NCBI GenBank assembly: GCA_014529385.2
Contig: CM043945.1
Location: forward strand, 152,557,741-152,621,740
DNA: 64,000 bases
Origin: Adiantum capillus-veneris
Taxonomy: Eukaryota > Streptophyta > Polypodiopsida > Polypodiales > Pteridaceae
Direction: 5' to 3'
The number at the start of each line of letters is the position of its first letter. Positions within the stretch are counted from its first letter, which is position 1. Position numbers and translations under genes: made by a program. This document shows, in pieces, positions 20,244 through 33,172 of this stretch. The notes under the pieces were generated by a model. That model made no database searches. It worked only from the letters and a program-made list of their open reading frames with translations, and had not been told where the DNA came from.

Positions 20244-21196
20244 GTGGTAAGATTTCCATTAAAGCTTGAGAAGGAGAGAGAGTCTTCTTTGCTTCACACA
20301 TGAGATTGTGTGAGTGTGTGTGTGATAATGCCTTGCAAAAATCAGCCCCCTCTCTCTCTTGGTCGACCCCTCTTGCTATTTGCTCATGCTCTACTCTCAT
20401 TGGACCTCCCAAGGCCTAGCCAATGGTAATTAAGCAATATAAGTGATAGCCTTCTAACATGTGTCCCCCTTTCCCCTTCTGTGAGAGCTTTAGGTAATTT
20501 AATAATTCAACTAAACTCTCATTGGACCCCTTTGCCTCCTGGCCAATAGGAATTAGGCAAGCCATTGGGCTGATGAATGCTCATTGGACCCCTTGGGAGA
20601 CTGTCCAATAGTCTTCTAGAGGACTTAATTCTCATTGGTTCTTTTATTAAGTGTTTTTAAATTAATTAAACTAGATTTACTCTAGCCTAATTCTCATTGG
20701 TCCACCTCCAAGGCCATCCAATAGGAATTGGGTACACCTTGTGGGCATCTGGCCTAGGGAGCTGACATGTGTCCCTCATTCCCTTTGTGTAAAGGGAGCT
20801 TGTGTGTGTGTGTGTGTGGATTTCTCTCTCATCCCCTACAAGCAAGGCTTAGCCCCTCCTAAGTAGGGATTTGTAAAGACTTGTTTGACACACACAAAGC
20901 ATCCAATTCCCCCATGGTTGACCTTTGGACACAACCTTTGAATTTTGGAACCTTAGCATTTTGGAAGTCTTAATGGGATGAACCTTAGGGTCTTTTTAGC
21001 CCATTGTTGCACATGGATCTTTTGCAGATGGCCCCCCCTTTGGATCCCTATTTTCCCTCCTTTGGATCCCTACTATGGCCGGTCTGCTAGCTTAACCAAT
21101 ATTCTAGCGTTTTCTCCCCTGGCACTTCCCCATATTAAATGATCAATGTAACATGAGAAAATCATTTAGGAGAATTAGATATTTATTATTATGACA
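20244..21196 (-). repeat. ChrA 3' LTR, proximal piece
   Basis: Resumes the ChrA LTR interrupted at 11519 and matches 27290-28320. On the minus strand it begins TGTCATAATAATAAATATC. A (TG)9 run lies at 20801-20818, at the same place as (TG)50 in the other LTR. Several ATTGGTCC/CCAATAGGAATT units are scattered through it in both copies. Confidence 0.93.
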
Positions 21197-21480
21197 TTAC
21201 CTCTCTCTTGAAATCATAGTCATCCTGGACTATGGTGTAGAGAAGATAAAGCATATTCATGAGTCCTTTTCTTAGCACGTAGAGGATCCCTATGTTACCC
21301 TACGACATCATTCCACAATGGATGACTAGTCCATTTGGCACTTGAGAGCCTGAGGCTGCCGCAAGCATGTCTGCACATTAGTCCTATCAATCTTCCATAG
21401 TAGAGTGACAAACTCTACTTGGTGTTTGGGAGACTCTTACCGCCTCTTAGTACCTTGTCTTCATGTCAGAGAATAGACTC
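21197..21480 (-). other. ChrA 3' end: polypurine tract and remnant chromodomain
   Basis: Read leftward, the coding remnant has HEDKVLRGGK (about 21450-21480), resembling the start of a plant chromovirus chromodomain, then stops and unreadable sequence. AAGAGAGAGG at about 21200-21209 abuts the LTR and is the likely polypurine tract. The chromodomain would tether integrase to modified histones; here it is decayed. Confidence 0.55.
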
Positions 21481-22061
21481 GGGCTGCAGCACCTCTTCTT
21501 GGTCCTCGATCTCCGGTGGGTCTTCAGTAGTTGGTTCTTGAGGTGGCTCTTGTTTGTAAGGCTTTAATAGGCTCACATGGAAAGCATTGTGTATGAGCCA
21601 ATGATTGGGCAACTTGAGTTGACAGGCCATCTCATTGATTGGCCTAAGAATCTGGAAGGGACCATAGTACCTTTTTGCTAGTTTAGCATAGTACTTTTGA
21701 TGTCCTGTAGGATTCTTGCCCTTCGTGTGCCTTAATCGAGCCTTGGGGAATTTTAATAAGACCCAATCATTTTCTTTAAAGGCTTGCGCTCTTCTGTGTT
21801 TGTCAACAGCAGCAGCCTTTTGCCTTTGCTGTGAGATAGAGATAACACCTTAATCTTTTGAATAGATTCTTGTAGGTCCCGGCTATACTCATCTGCAGCA
21901 ACGAAGATCTTCCCATGTACCTTAAGTAGCAAGGGACTTTTTGATCTTCCCTCAATTACCTCGAAAGGTGCTTTTCCCGTGGAAGTATGTACAGTGTTAT
22001 TGTAAGCATACTCCACTAAGGGTAAGTACTTCTCCCATTGGGATCTTTGATCTACTTCCAT
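21481..22061 (-). pseudogene. ChrA integrase C-terminal half
   Basis: On the minus strand: WEKYLPLVEYAYNNT, GKAPFEVIEG, then in a shifted frame [29 protein letters not shown] and [17 protein letters not shown]. This is the classic chromovirus integrase tail preceding a chromodomain. There is a frameshift near 22070 relative to the core, and another near 21790. Confidence 0.8.
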
Positions 22062-22080
22062 TACATAGGCTTTTAGTAGA

Positions 22081-23196
22081 TCAAGAATTGTTTAGGTTAG
22101 CTATTTCACTTTGGCCATCCGTTTGTGGATGATAGGCCAAAGAGAAGTTTAGCCTTGTCCCTAAATTCTCAAAGAGACCCTTCCAGAAATTACCGGTCAT
22201 TCTAGGATCTCTATCCAACACTATGGACATTGGCAAGCCATGGTACTTGAGAATTTGTGAAATGAAGAGGGTTGCCATTTGATGGGCTTTGATAGTCTTT
22301 TTGACAGGTATAAATTGAGCTTGTTTATTGAACCTGTCTATTATCGTCCATATTCCCATATTCCCATGGATAGACTTAGGCAATCCAAAGATAAAATCCA
22401 TGGATATTCTCTCCCATGGTGAATTAGGGATTGGCAAGGGTTGAAGAAATCCAAGTTGCTTCCCTCTATCAAATTTTGTCTTTTTGCATACCACACATTT
22501 AGAAACATAATCTTGTATGTTCACTTTCATGGTAGGCGAATAGAAATATGTTTCAATTCCCTTTAAGGTAGACTGAATCCCTCTATGCCCCGCATAAGGT
22601 GGAGCATGAGATTCATACATTACTTTCTCACGTAGTGAGTTAGTAACACATAGTCTATTGCCGTAGAGAAGATAACCATCTTGTAAAGTAAATGGTTCTT
22701 CTTTCTTCCCTAATTCAAGGGCTGAGATCACATCTCTAAAGTCGGGATCAATAGCATACTCATCTATCATTGAAGATAGATCATTGTGAGTTGCTATGGA
22801 AACCGAATTCACTCTCGGTCGTCTTGAGAGTGCATCAGCTACTTGATTATGCTTGCCAGCGATGTGAGCAATATGAAAATGAAATTGCGAAAGGAAATTT
22901 TCCCACCTCATTTGTTTGTCGGAGAGCTTAGACTGCGTCATGAAGTACTTAAGACTTTGGTGATCCGTTCGCAAAATGAAAGGAGTCCCCAATAAATAGT
23001 GCTTCCATGAGTCTAAGGCATGTAGAACTGTAAGGAGTTCCTTTTCATATATGCCTAAAGCTTGCTCAACAGGGTCGAGCCTTCGAATTTCATAGCCTAT
23101 GGCGTGCCCTTCTTGGAGCAAAACAGCTCCAAGGCAATCACCACAAGCATCACATTGGACCTCAAATGGTTTTGAGAGATCCGGTAGTGTAAGCAC
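22081..23196 (-). pseudogene. ChrA RNase H and integrase core
   Basis: A 371-codon minus-strand open frame. RNase H signatures: FEVQCDACGDCLGAVLLQEG, EKELLTVLHAL, LRTDHQSLKYF and ADALSRR. Integrase: HAPPYAGHRGIQSTL zinc-finger region with CVVCKKTK, catalytic Asp in ISMDFIFGLPKS, Asp in LDRDPRMTGNF, and Glu in TDGQSEIAN. The active sites look intact, but the flanking frames are broken. The integrase region closely matches ChrB at 60570-61805. Confidence 0.88.
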
Positions 23197-23199
23197 AGG

Positions 23200-23953
23200 T
23201 TGAGAGATAAGATTTTCTTAAGCTTTTCGAAAGCATTGTTCTCCTTAGCAGACCATGTGTACCTAACTCTTTTCTTTGTTACGTCATGTAATGGTCCAGC
23301 AATTTGTGAGAACTTTTCTATGAAGCGTTTATTCTTAGTTCATAAAGATTCTTTGGTTTAGGCAATCCTTTTATTACCTCTAACTTTGATGGATCCATTT
23401 GGATGCCATCTTGAGAGATAATGTGACCTAAATACTGAATCTCTTGCAAGAAAAATTCACTTTTCTTTCGATTAACATAAAGTTTATTCTCTTTCAAAAC
23501 TTGAAATATTACCTGGAGGTGTTGCTTGTGTTCGTCTAATGAATTAGAGTAGATGATAATATCATCAAAGAACACTCCAGTGAAGGTTCGATGAGGCTTG
23601 AACAGCTTCTCCATCAAGCGGTTGAATGTGGCTGGTGCATTGGTCAAGCCAAAAGGCATGACAATGTATTCGTAAAGACCAAATGTGGTGCGAAATGTGG
23701 TCTTTACAATGTCTTGATCAACTATCCTTATTTGATGATAGCCACTTTTTAGGTCAATCCTACTGAAGTAGGTCGATCCTTGTAGCTTATCAAATAGGTC
23801 TTCTACCCGTGGAGCGGGAAACCTATTCTTGATAGTGATCCTATTTAGTGCTCTATAGTTGACACACATACGATATGTGCCGTCTTTCTTTTGCACTAAT
23901 AGCACAGGTGAGCAAAATGGAGATGAGCTAGGTCTTAACCATGCCCTTCTCAA
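23200..23953 (-). pseudogene. ChrA reverse transcriptase
   Basis: Minus-strand RT: SSPFCSPVLLVQKKDGTYRM, DLKSGYHQIRI, VMPFGLTNAPATF and the catalytic FFDDI box. The right edge of the frame is disturbed near 23950. Near 23320 about two dozen bases are missing compared with ChrB (the FIGMCAYYRRF segment is absent), which shifts the frame before RNase H. Clear RVT family member but non-functional. Confidence 0.88.
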
Positions 23954-24400
23954 CTAACTCATGCACTTGCCGCATAATCTCCTCTTGTTGAGCTTGAGAA
24001 ACTCTATAAGGAGGTTTATTAGGCGGTGAACTTCCTGGAGAAGTTCAATTGCATGGTCATCATTACCTCGTTTAGGAGGTAGCTCACAAGGTATGTCGTC
24101 AATAAAAACATCTTGAAACCCCTTAAGAAAATTGGACAACTCTAATTCCTTTTGGTTGCTTTTATTTTTTTTTGCTAAAGCATTAGGTTCATTTTGAGAA
24201 TCTTTAACAAAAATCATGTACACGGAAATAGAGCTCTTTATTGACTTGTTGAAAGCTGGTGTATGTACAATGGGGATAGTGTTACCCATTTCCTTAGCAT
24301 TTATATACATGTCTTTTTCCTTGAACTTAAAGGAGATTCTCCTTTCAGGAAATTTGACATTGGTAGCCAGGCGGTCAAAAACCATGGTGCCCCTAGGATT
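23954..24400 (-). pseudogene. ChrA protease-RT linker
   Basis: Minus-strand frame with NVKFPERRISFKFKEKD and DVFIDDIPCELPPKRG, the conserved segment between protease and RT. An extra T near 24385 separates it from the protease frame. A second shift near 24020 separates it from RT. Confidence 0.75.
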
Positions 24401-26244
24401 ACATCCTCATGCTTGAGAGGAGAGATAAAGAAGTCCTCTTTGTCCACATAGATTTGGACATGAAGCCTCAATTTCCCGATCAAGGGAGTGACTGAAGCTT
24501 CTTGCCCCTTGAAAGCACTGTCTGCGGGTAGGACATCTCCCATCTGGTAGGCTTGTATGCCTAGCTTGGTGGCCAACTCTATAGATATAAAATTGTGAGT
24601 AGAACTAGGGTCAAAGAGAATAAAAGCATCATGTTCTCTTACCTTTCCCCAAGCATGGCATTGAGGAGATCCTTTGTGGTGAGTTTGGTGAGTCTCCTCC
24701 TCTTGGATTTCAACCAAGGTAGCTCTAGGAGGATCTTGGCGGTTGTTCTTTTGGGGACAAGCGCAGTATGCATGCCCTTGTTCGCCGCACTTAAAACACC
24801 GGTTATCCTTGCGATAACGCTCAAGCTCTTCAGGAGAGAGTTTGTTTTTACCTTTGTAAACTCCCTTCTCTTTAGCTTTGTTGGAGTTGCCCTTAGGAGA
24901 CTTTTGGACATTGTCCTTCCCCTTAGGCTCGTTGGAACCCTTGTTTTCCGTGGGCTTATTATTTCTTTTAGCCCCCGTTTGGAAATTGATTCGAGAGGCC
25001 ACCATTGTATGGTGTATTACTGCCGATATGGTATGTGGCCTTTGGGAGTTGACATACTCCGCCGTTTCTTCGGTTAAGCCCGCACAAAATTGTTGCTTTT
25101 TCTCTCCAAAATCCAACTTTTTGAAGACAGTGGCTTTGAGTTGTATGTCCCAAAACTTGTCTACATATTTGTGGATGGATTCATAGGGAGAGAGCTTTAA
25201 GCTTCGCCATTCGGTGAGTACTTTGTCTTTGGCATCGGTGGACAAAAACTGCTTCATACTCGAATCTCTTAAAGCTTTCCATGTTCGCGGAGCTTCACCA
25301 TTGGCTCGTAGGCTAGAGCACCATTGCCTGGCAGACTTTTGAAAGTGCATAGCTACATGGCGTAGCTTAGAGGACTCCGTGAAGCCCTCATCTCGGAACG
25401 CCGCATCAAATTGTTGGATAAATGCCAAGACTTTGTTCAAAGCACCAAAGGTGCCATCACAGGTAAGGAAAGAGATACTCTTCCCTCCCTCTTTGAACTT
25501 CTTGAGCTTGGATGATCTCTTCCATGTGGCATATGATTTCCTATGGCCTCTTCTTTTTGATGGTTCAAAGGTTGCACCATCACTTTCTTCAGAAGGTGAA
25601 GAATTTGAGGAAGGTGGAGAAGAGCGTGACCTCTTTCTCGCCTTTTTCTTGTCTTGATCTTCGTCGTCTTCACCATCACTTTCATAAGAAGAAGAGGATG
25701 AAGAAGATGGAGAAGAGAGTGTCCTCTTTCTCGCCTTTTTCTTCTCTTGCCTTTTATCATCCCACTTTGAATTATGGTGTGGAGAAGGGTGCGATGGTCT
25801 TCTCCCCTTTGGTGGTGATGGAGAGCATTTAGCCCGCCGTCTTCGTGGAGCCATCTCTGCCAAGGTGGCGGGAGACTCACTTCTTTCTTGTTCCTACGGT
25901 GGAGGCTCTTGAGTTCTCCTTTGGGAAGGAGATGCATCATCAAGAAGTAAATTCTTGAGCCCTTCGTATGGATTCTCTTCTTCTTCCCGAATCGGAGAGA
26001 GACCTCTTTTGGAAGTCTCACAAGGAGGCTTCCTAGGTGTTCTCTCGTCATGGTGGTGAGCTTGGAGAATCCCATGAGCACGGAGCTACCATTGCACTTC
26101 ACTTTGGAGAGATGGATTGCCCATGGCTTGTTGAAGCCTAGAAAGAAGATAGTTAACAAGCATTAGAGCATCACTGGTAGCTTGCTCATTAGCAAAATCA
26201 AAGTTATCAACATTAATTTCACTCTCTTTACTATTGTCAACCAT
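24401..26244 (-). pseudogene. ChrA gag and protease
   Basis: Minus-strand frame from ATG at 26242-26244 (MVDNSKESEINVDNFDF), continuing with TAG stops at 26086-26088 and 25894-25896, then open to the protease. Composition: an Arg/Ser/Lys-rich N-terminal region with acidic Ser runs, a Retrotrans_gag domain (FIQQFDAAFRDEGF, RQWCSSLRANG, YVDKFWDIQLKA), a CCHC knuckle CFKCGEQGHAYCACP (near 24790), and a protease with ILFDPSSTHNFIS, Asp-Pro-Ser where Asp-Ser/Pro-Gly is usual. The N-terminus is homologous to ChrB gag at 43301. Confidence 0.85.
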
Positions 26245-26633
26245 TCTAACAACTTTTAGGTGTAAACTTTTTAGGTGTACTTTGGCACTTCAAGCCCTAG
26301 TTGCTACTCCTCTTTACCCCTTTAGAAAAAGCACTCAAGCTACTGTACCCGTGGCTCGAATACCATTAATTGCAAGGAATAGAAGAGAGGGTCGTTCAAC
26401 AGCAAAACAGCACCCAAGCTTCTAATAGCTCAATCGTGGTTAAGCCATAGGCAAGCCCAGTAGGACTCCACTATTAAGACCATAGCTCTGGACGGTGATG
26501 CCCCGTTAACTGCACGAAGGCAGGCGTACTACAAGGCTGAAAAATCCCTATTCTACTTACTCATAGGCAATTAATAATACCAACCATTTATATCTAGCTT
26601 GAGCACCTCCCTTCTTGAGCAAGAAAAGAGAAA
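26245..26633 (-). other. ChrA untranslated leader
   Basis: About 390 bp between PBS and gag ATG on the minus strand. It aligns in part with the ChrB leader 42908-43300 (TTGAGCTA, CTTGCCTATGGCTTAACCA versus CTTGCCTTTGGCTTAACCA). No gene seen. Confidence 0.6.
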
Positions 26634-26651
26634 CCTTGTGCTTTGATACCA
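26634..26651 (-). promoter_or_regulatory. ChrA primer binding site (initiator-Met type)
   Basis: On the minus strand TGGTATCAAAGCACAAGG lies one base inside the 5' LTR. It resembles the TGGTATCAGAGC type complementary to plant initiator tRNA-Met. Confidence 0.85.
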
Positions 26652-26652
26652 A

Positions 26653-28320
<1,668 letters not shown>

Positions 28321-28855
28321 CTTACTCAAAGGTAACACATGCCTTCAAGTGAAGATCCTATTTGAGAGTCTCATTCTGCAATCCCTCTATGAAAAGAACT
28401 GACAATCACTCATCCTGAGGTAGCTCTCTGGTGGGACATCTTTCAATGTACTACTTGAATGAAAGTGAGGCTTCCTTTACCTTTTCTTTCTCCTTTTGTC
28501 TAAATGCATAGATTTGGGAGATCGTATTATGCTTAATCCCTCTCTTTGAGAACTTCTCTGCAAATTCTTGTAGAATTTTTTCTATGTTGGGAAAATCCTG
28601 GCTGTTTAAGGGTTGGAACAAGGTCAAGGTTGTTCCTTCTAGGGTAAATATAAACCCTTTGTATTGAGTATGGAAATCCGTTACCTGCTCAACCCTCAAC
28701 ACTTGTTCGAAGATTGAAACATGTGCATACGGATCCCCTGACCCACTATACTTTTTGGGTACACACTTGGACACTTGAGATGGTCGCATGCGACTAGTTT
28801 TAGCAACTGTTCTAACCACTTTCCAGTCCTCCTGATAGGGTCTCTCTTGCTTCAT
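28321..28855 (-). pseudogene. GypOld gag core
   Basis: Minus strand: PKKYSGSGDPYAHVSIFEQ, EGTTLTLFQPLNSQDF, FAEKFSKRGIKHNTISQIYAF, a Retrotrans_gag domain. A frame change follows near 28450; the sequence then runs to the ChrA insertion (TSD CTTAC, 28321-28325) and continues at 10878. Confidence 0.8.
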
Positions 28856-29618
28856 ATTCTCCCGTAGGCACTATAACCAGTGTCCTCTCTGCTACTCTTT
28901 CATCTAGTCGTTTTATTCGATCTTGTGTAAAAATCAAAGGGGATCTAGTTGCGTAAGTCAAATCAGGTTCTTCACTACCCTATGTGTGTTCAAAGAAACT
29001 CATGATCACTTGGATATTTTTTCTCTCTATGTATGTAGAAATATACAATCTCTTGTGGTCCATCAGCTCCTCAATGTGGGGTTCATCACATCTATAATAG
29101 AGTGTTTGTTCTCCATTATTGAATTTATACAACCCCACATAAGTGTTGTATATATTGATCTGTTCCGTCTTGTTAACGCACCTGAGCACAAATTTTAGCT
29201 TGTCCAACTCGGGTGGTTCATCCACTAATTTCTCATCTACTTTGTCCTTGGTGCCAATCAGCCCCCATTGGTCCACAATGAAGGGATTATGCACGACTAG
29301 ATACATCATTCCTTGTCAGTCAAAGTATCTATCTCCATTATAGCCCACATCTACAAGATCCTTGAACTCGCTTGGTTTGTTCTCCAATTTAACATAGTAG
29401 TGGTTCATGTCATCCTTATAGATTTTAGCTTTTAGCTCGTTCTTGAATTGAAATTTTAGATACAATAGCTTGACATCCCGAGAAGGATCTGTCCCCGTGG
29501 AAGTTCCTTCCTTAAAGCTCACCCTGTTGAATCCCTTGGTCATTATGGTGTATGATCTTTTCGATGATATATCAGACATACCTTCCTCCCGTTTTGACCC
29601 CCCTGGACTTCTTTTCAC
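28856..29618 (-). pseudogene. GypOld N-terminal extension before gag (unknown domain)
   Basis: Minus-strand frame from 29618 down to 28980, broken once by TGA near 29310, probably from CGA. It reads on past a stop towards gag (RIKRLDERVAERT). Features: KLLYLKFQFKNELKAKIY, VGYNGDRYFD, MYLVVHNPFIVDQWG, YVGLYKFNNGEQTLYY. It is Lys/Asp/Tyr-rich with a folded-domain look over about 210 residues. I do not recognise it. Its position suggests an extra domain at the start of the GypOld gag polyprotein or an older neighbour. Confidence 0.5.
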
Positions 29619-30838
29619 TTCCTTGCTTTGGAAATGTTTCTTCGAAATGGTTTAAGCTCGTCACTGGTCCAATTCTTGTTCAGGACTTCAAGAAAGGTAC
29701 ATGAATCGCGATCCATGTTGGGAAGCCATCAGAGGTTTTGGATTTGAACTACTTTTGTCAGCCAAAAGTGAATTCTGAAGTCTGTTCTGGTAATTTCTGA
29801 CTATCTACTATTTTTATCCTTTTTCACCTCTTTTATGAACTTTTTTGCCAATGGTTCTGTTGGAAAATGTGTTTCAAATTGTATCAGTTACCCACTTGTC
29901 AAATTTTAGCCCAAAATCATGATGAGGTACATGGATCAAGATCCATGTTTGACCTTGTTTTGACATAAGATTTGGTCAACTTAAGGTCTTGATTATGGTG
30001 ATACTCTTCCCAAAATCGTTTTGAATTTGAATCACTTTTGCTCATCCAAAAGAAAACTTTTGTGTCAGGTTTGCGATTTTTGGCTATCTAGAAAAATTTT
30101 GGTGTTTTGATCAACTTTTTGCACTTTTCTTTTGTGGTCTCTTTTTGGAAAATTTGTTCCACTAGTTATCAGGATGTACTGGTCAAATATCGGTCCCAAA
30201 TATCAACTACGTACATGGATCGCGATACATGTTGAGAAGCGCTTTGTCATGAATTTTTGTCATGTTGGTTCCCTATTCCCTGTAGAAGCCAAATCGCACC
30301 CCTTTTTTAATTTGGAACATTAAAAGTTAAATTTCCCCAAATTTTACTAGATTTCCAAGGTTTTTTGCAGATTTGTCCATTTTTTTAATTCTGGATGTAC
30401 TTTAGCTGTCTATTTATGGTCACACTCAAGATTCTTGTATCTGAGAGCAAGCTTAAACAATGGGTTACAATTTCTATTCAAATGGTCTTTGAGTTACATG
30501 GATTGTGATTGATGTTCCTTAGCAAAACTAGAAAGAAATTGTTCAAGTTGTTTCTCTAGCAAGTTTTTTTATCCTTTTTTGCAAGGTATTTTTGAGTTTG
30601 AATCAGGTTTGATGCTATGACCATCAAATTTTTAATTTTTCAGAGATATGGTCTTTTGTACCAAAATATGGTTTTGGATAATTTTCACCCTGATTCTTTT
30701 AGTCCCATTCGATGGCTGAAGTTGTTATTTAGCCTACTCCTATGAGCTGAAAGGACTCTATGAACGGAAATGAATAAAACAGTGCAAAAATAACAATGTA
30801 ATGGATGGAGAAGAAATCCTTTCCACCATAACAAAACC
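29619..30838. repeat. Degenerate 230-290 bp tandem repeat with GTACATGGATC core; no gene
   Basis: Four units start near 29698, 29928, 30210 and 30495, each marked by variants of TACATGGATCGCGATCCATG and followed by TTTGAATCACTTTTG, TTGCACTTTT-like and TTGGAAAATTTG-like segments. Spacing is 230, 282 and 285 bp. No ORF of substance. It could be an old minisatellite or an internally repeated part of a retroelement leader. Confidence 0.6.
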
Positions 30839-30854
30839 AAAGAATGAAATGTCT
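30839..30854. repeat. LINE target site duplication, left copy
   Basis: AAAGAATGAAATGTCT; the identical 16 bases recur at 37667-37682 after the poly(A). Joining the flanks restores an uninterrupted target. Confidence 0.95.
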
Positions 30855-30899
30855 GATCCTTACTCTTTTGGAGAAAGGGCTCGCTACTGCTACACACTC

Positions 30900-31273
30900 C
30901 CTCCCTCTTGCGCCATCGCCTCCCCTCACCCCCCTTCTCTCTCTCGCCCTCGCGCTGCCATCAGCCCCCCTCGCGCTCCCCCCCCCCCCCCCCCCTCGCC
31001 CTCGCGCTGCATCCCCCACCCCCTCCCGCCTTGCGCTGTCTCCCCCTCCCAGCCCTGCCCGCCACCTGCTGCCCCCTGCTGCCCACCGCCCTCCCCCCCT
31101 AGCTGCCCCCTAGCCCGCCCGCTGCCCCCCCCCGCCCCCCCCTTTGTCCGCATTATCCCCGAAGGTTTCTTTGCGCCTAGCTCTACAACATTTGTTCTTC
31201 GGACAAGTGTTCGGCGTCCTCGGTTGCAGATTGTTCTTCTCCATCCGCCTCTTCGACTCAGCAGTAGACACAG
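30900..31273 (+). promoter_or_regulatory. C-rich 5' UTR of the LINE
   Basis: Very C-rich, Pro/Ala-codon-like sequence in every plus frame, with an 18-base C run near 30978-30995 and many CGC/CTC units. Long ORFs on both strands here are composition artefacts. It probably contains the internal promoter of the LINE; no specific box was identified. Confidence 0.55.
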
Positions 31274-33172
31274 ATGGAGGCTCCAGCTCCGCCATAGAGG
31301 GACTCGCCTGAAGCCCCCTCGCCCGACCTCGCTGAGCCCACCATTCGAGTTGCTCTTTCGCGGACAGAGCAAGCGAGCCTTGCCGCAGAGGTAGAGAGCT
31401 TGCAGGCGACTTCTGTCATCTGCAAGGTTATCGGCACCCGCCCTAGCAGAGGAGAGCTACGAGACCTTCTCCAGGCCCGCCTTCTCGCAGAGGTGGGCAA
31501 GATTTTGGATGTTCAGATCCTCGGACGGGGGTACTACCAGATCGAGTTTGAGACTTCTGAGATGGCCTCCAAGGTCATAGCTATGAGTCCACTGGCTATC
31601 CGAGCATCACGCACCCACTTTCGACACTGGCGACATGGTTTTGTTTCGGATGTGCTAGTAGAGGAGGCAAACATCCCCATCTCAGTCTGCTTTCCGGGTT
31701 TATGGAGGGAGTACCTTCCACTTCTCTCCAGGATTGGCTCCACCATCGGGACTGTTCTGGGGACACCTCGTACGGCAGCATCAGTAGCTGCCAAGGCGGC
31801 TGGCATCCCTTCAGTTCGAGTTTTGGTCAAAGATACCCACACGCTCTCGAAGGTCATCCTCTTGCCTCAGGTGAGTGGGGGTTGGTTTCGACAGAGTGTG
31901 GAGTACTCGGGTCTCCCGAACAAGTGCTTCATTTGTAGACAGATGGGCCACCTAGCGAAGGCCTGTCCACGGAGGAGGCCACGACCTGCACCTCAGCCTC
32001 AGCCCCAGTATGCCAAGGCTGGGCCACAGCCTCAGCCAGCGACACAGCGCACAGATTTTGAGCCACCCTCCGAGCCTGGGGCTGCAGTGGAGGAGGGGTG
32101 GTAGCAGGCCCGTGGTCGTCGACGCCAGGGGCCACAGCGACAGCCTGGCACGCAGAGTGGCCCTCAGGTGCCTACTCAGCAGCAATGGGTTCCCACAGGG
32201 AACCGCTTTGGTCCTCTTGAGCAGGAGGAGTCCCCTACGCCAGCCTCCACCTCCGTTTCACCCTCGCCAGCCTTCCCACCTCCAGATCTCCCCTCTTCCT
32301 CCTCATCCCCTCCTCCGCCCTCTGCTCCCACCCACTCCCCACCTCGCCCCTCTGTCTCCGTCGCCCCACCCCGCTTCTCTTCTCCTCCGCCCCCCCCTGC
32401 TCCTGCTCCCCCTCCTCCTGCTCCAGTACCTCAGTCGACCCAGGAGACTGGTCCCTCGCCGGCGGCTAGGAGATCTCTTGGCAGTGCTTTAGCCACGAGT
32501 CGCCTAGCGAGAGAGGGTCAGCCCTTCTTGCGGCCCCCTCTGCAGATTCAAACATCTTCCCTTGCAGCTATCCCTCGTCGTCTGACGAGCATTGACCTCC
32601 GACGCCGCTGGGATTTCTTCGATTACAAATTCACTCGCTTTCTCGGCGATTCCATAGCAGACCACGAGGCAGCCTGCTTCAGGGTCCACGCTCTGTTCCT
32701 CGCCGCTAGGGGGACAGAGGCCTTGGACTCGGCAGTTGGTTTCTCCTTTCCCCTCTGTGGTAGGACCAAGACAGAGTGGTCCCTCGACTCAGTGGAGGGA
32801 TGGTTGCATACACAGGTTCTCAAGTTCTCTCACCACATGGGAGAACTTGGAGTTACAGATTTGCTGCAGACTTTGTGGCCACTGGCCAAGTTTGCAGTGA
32901 CACCCCTAGACTCAGCAGGATGTAGGCACATTGTGGTATACTTTTTTGCTGATACGCAGTGTTTGCCTTGCTATGTATACATACATGAGGACTCCTGGAC
33001 GAAGGAGGTTGCTTTACGCATGGCTCGCTCTGCTTGGGCTTGGGCCAGACACTCACTACAGGCTCGCCTATCTAGAGGACACTCGGATGCGGATTACTCC
33101 CCATCCAAGCATGCCTCGAAGATAGCCCGTCTTGCTGCTACGGCAACATCTGTTCTCTCTCGCTCCCCATGA
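31274..33172 (+). pseudogene. LINE ORF1 (nucleic-acid-binding protein), two TAG stops
   Basis: Best start is ATG 31274; TAG at 31295 and 32102 lie in the same frame, which then stays open to TGA 33170. About 630 codons. The N-terminal region (about 31400-31900; ICKVIGTRPSRGELRDLLQ, GYYQIEFE) resembles the DUF4283-type domain of plant LINE ORF1 proteins. A CCHC knuckle CFICRQMGHLAKACP lies near 31924. A long Pro/Ser/Ala-rich linker (32230-32460) and an unidentified C-terminal domain (RRRWDFFDYKFTRFL, then CYVYIHEDSW) follow. ORF1 proteins coat LINE RNA. The stop overlaps the ORF2 start. Confidence 0.8.

Noticed and set aside
25437-26159. 240-codon minus-strand ORF
   Set aside because: Out of frame with ChrA gag over the same bases; the true gag frame (FDFANEQ, CCHC knuckle) is clear.
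30926-31372. Long ORFs on both strands in the C-rich LINE 5' region
   Set aside because: Pro/Ala/Ser or Gly/Arg/Glu products follow directly from base composition.
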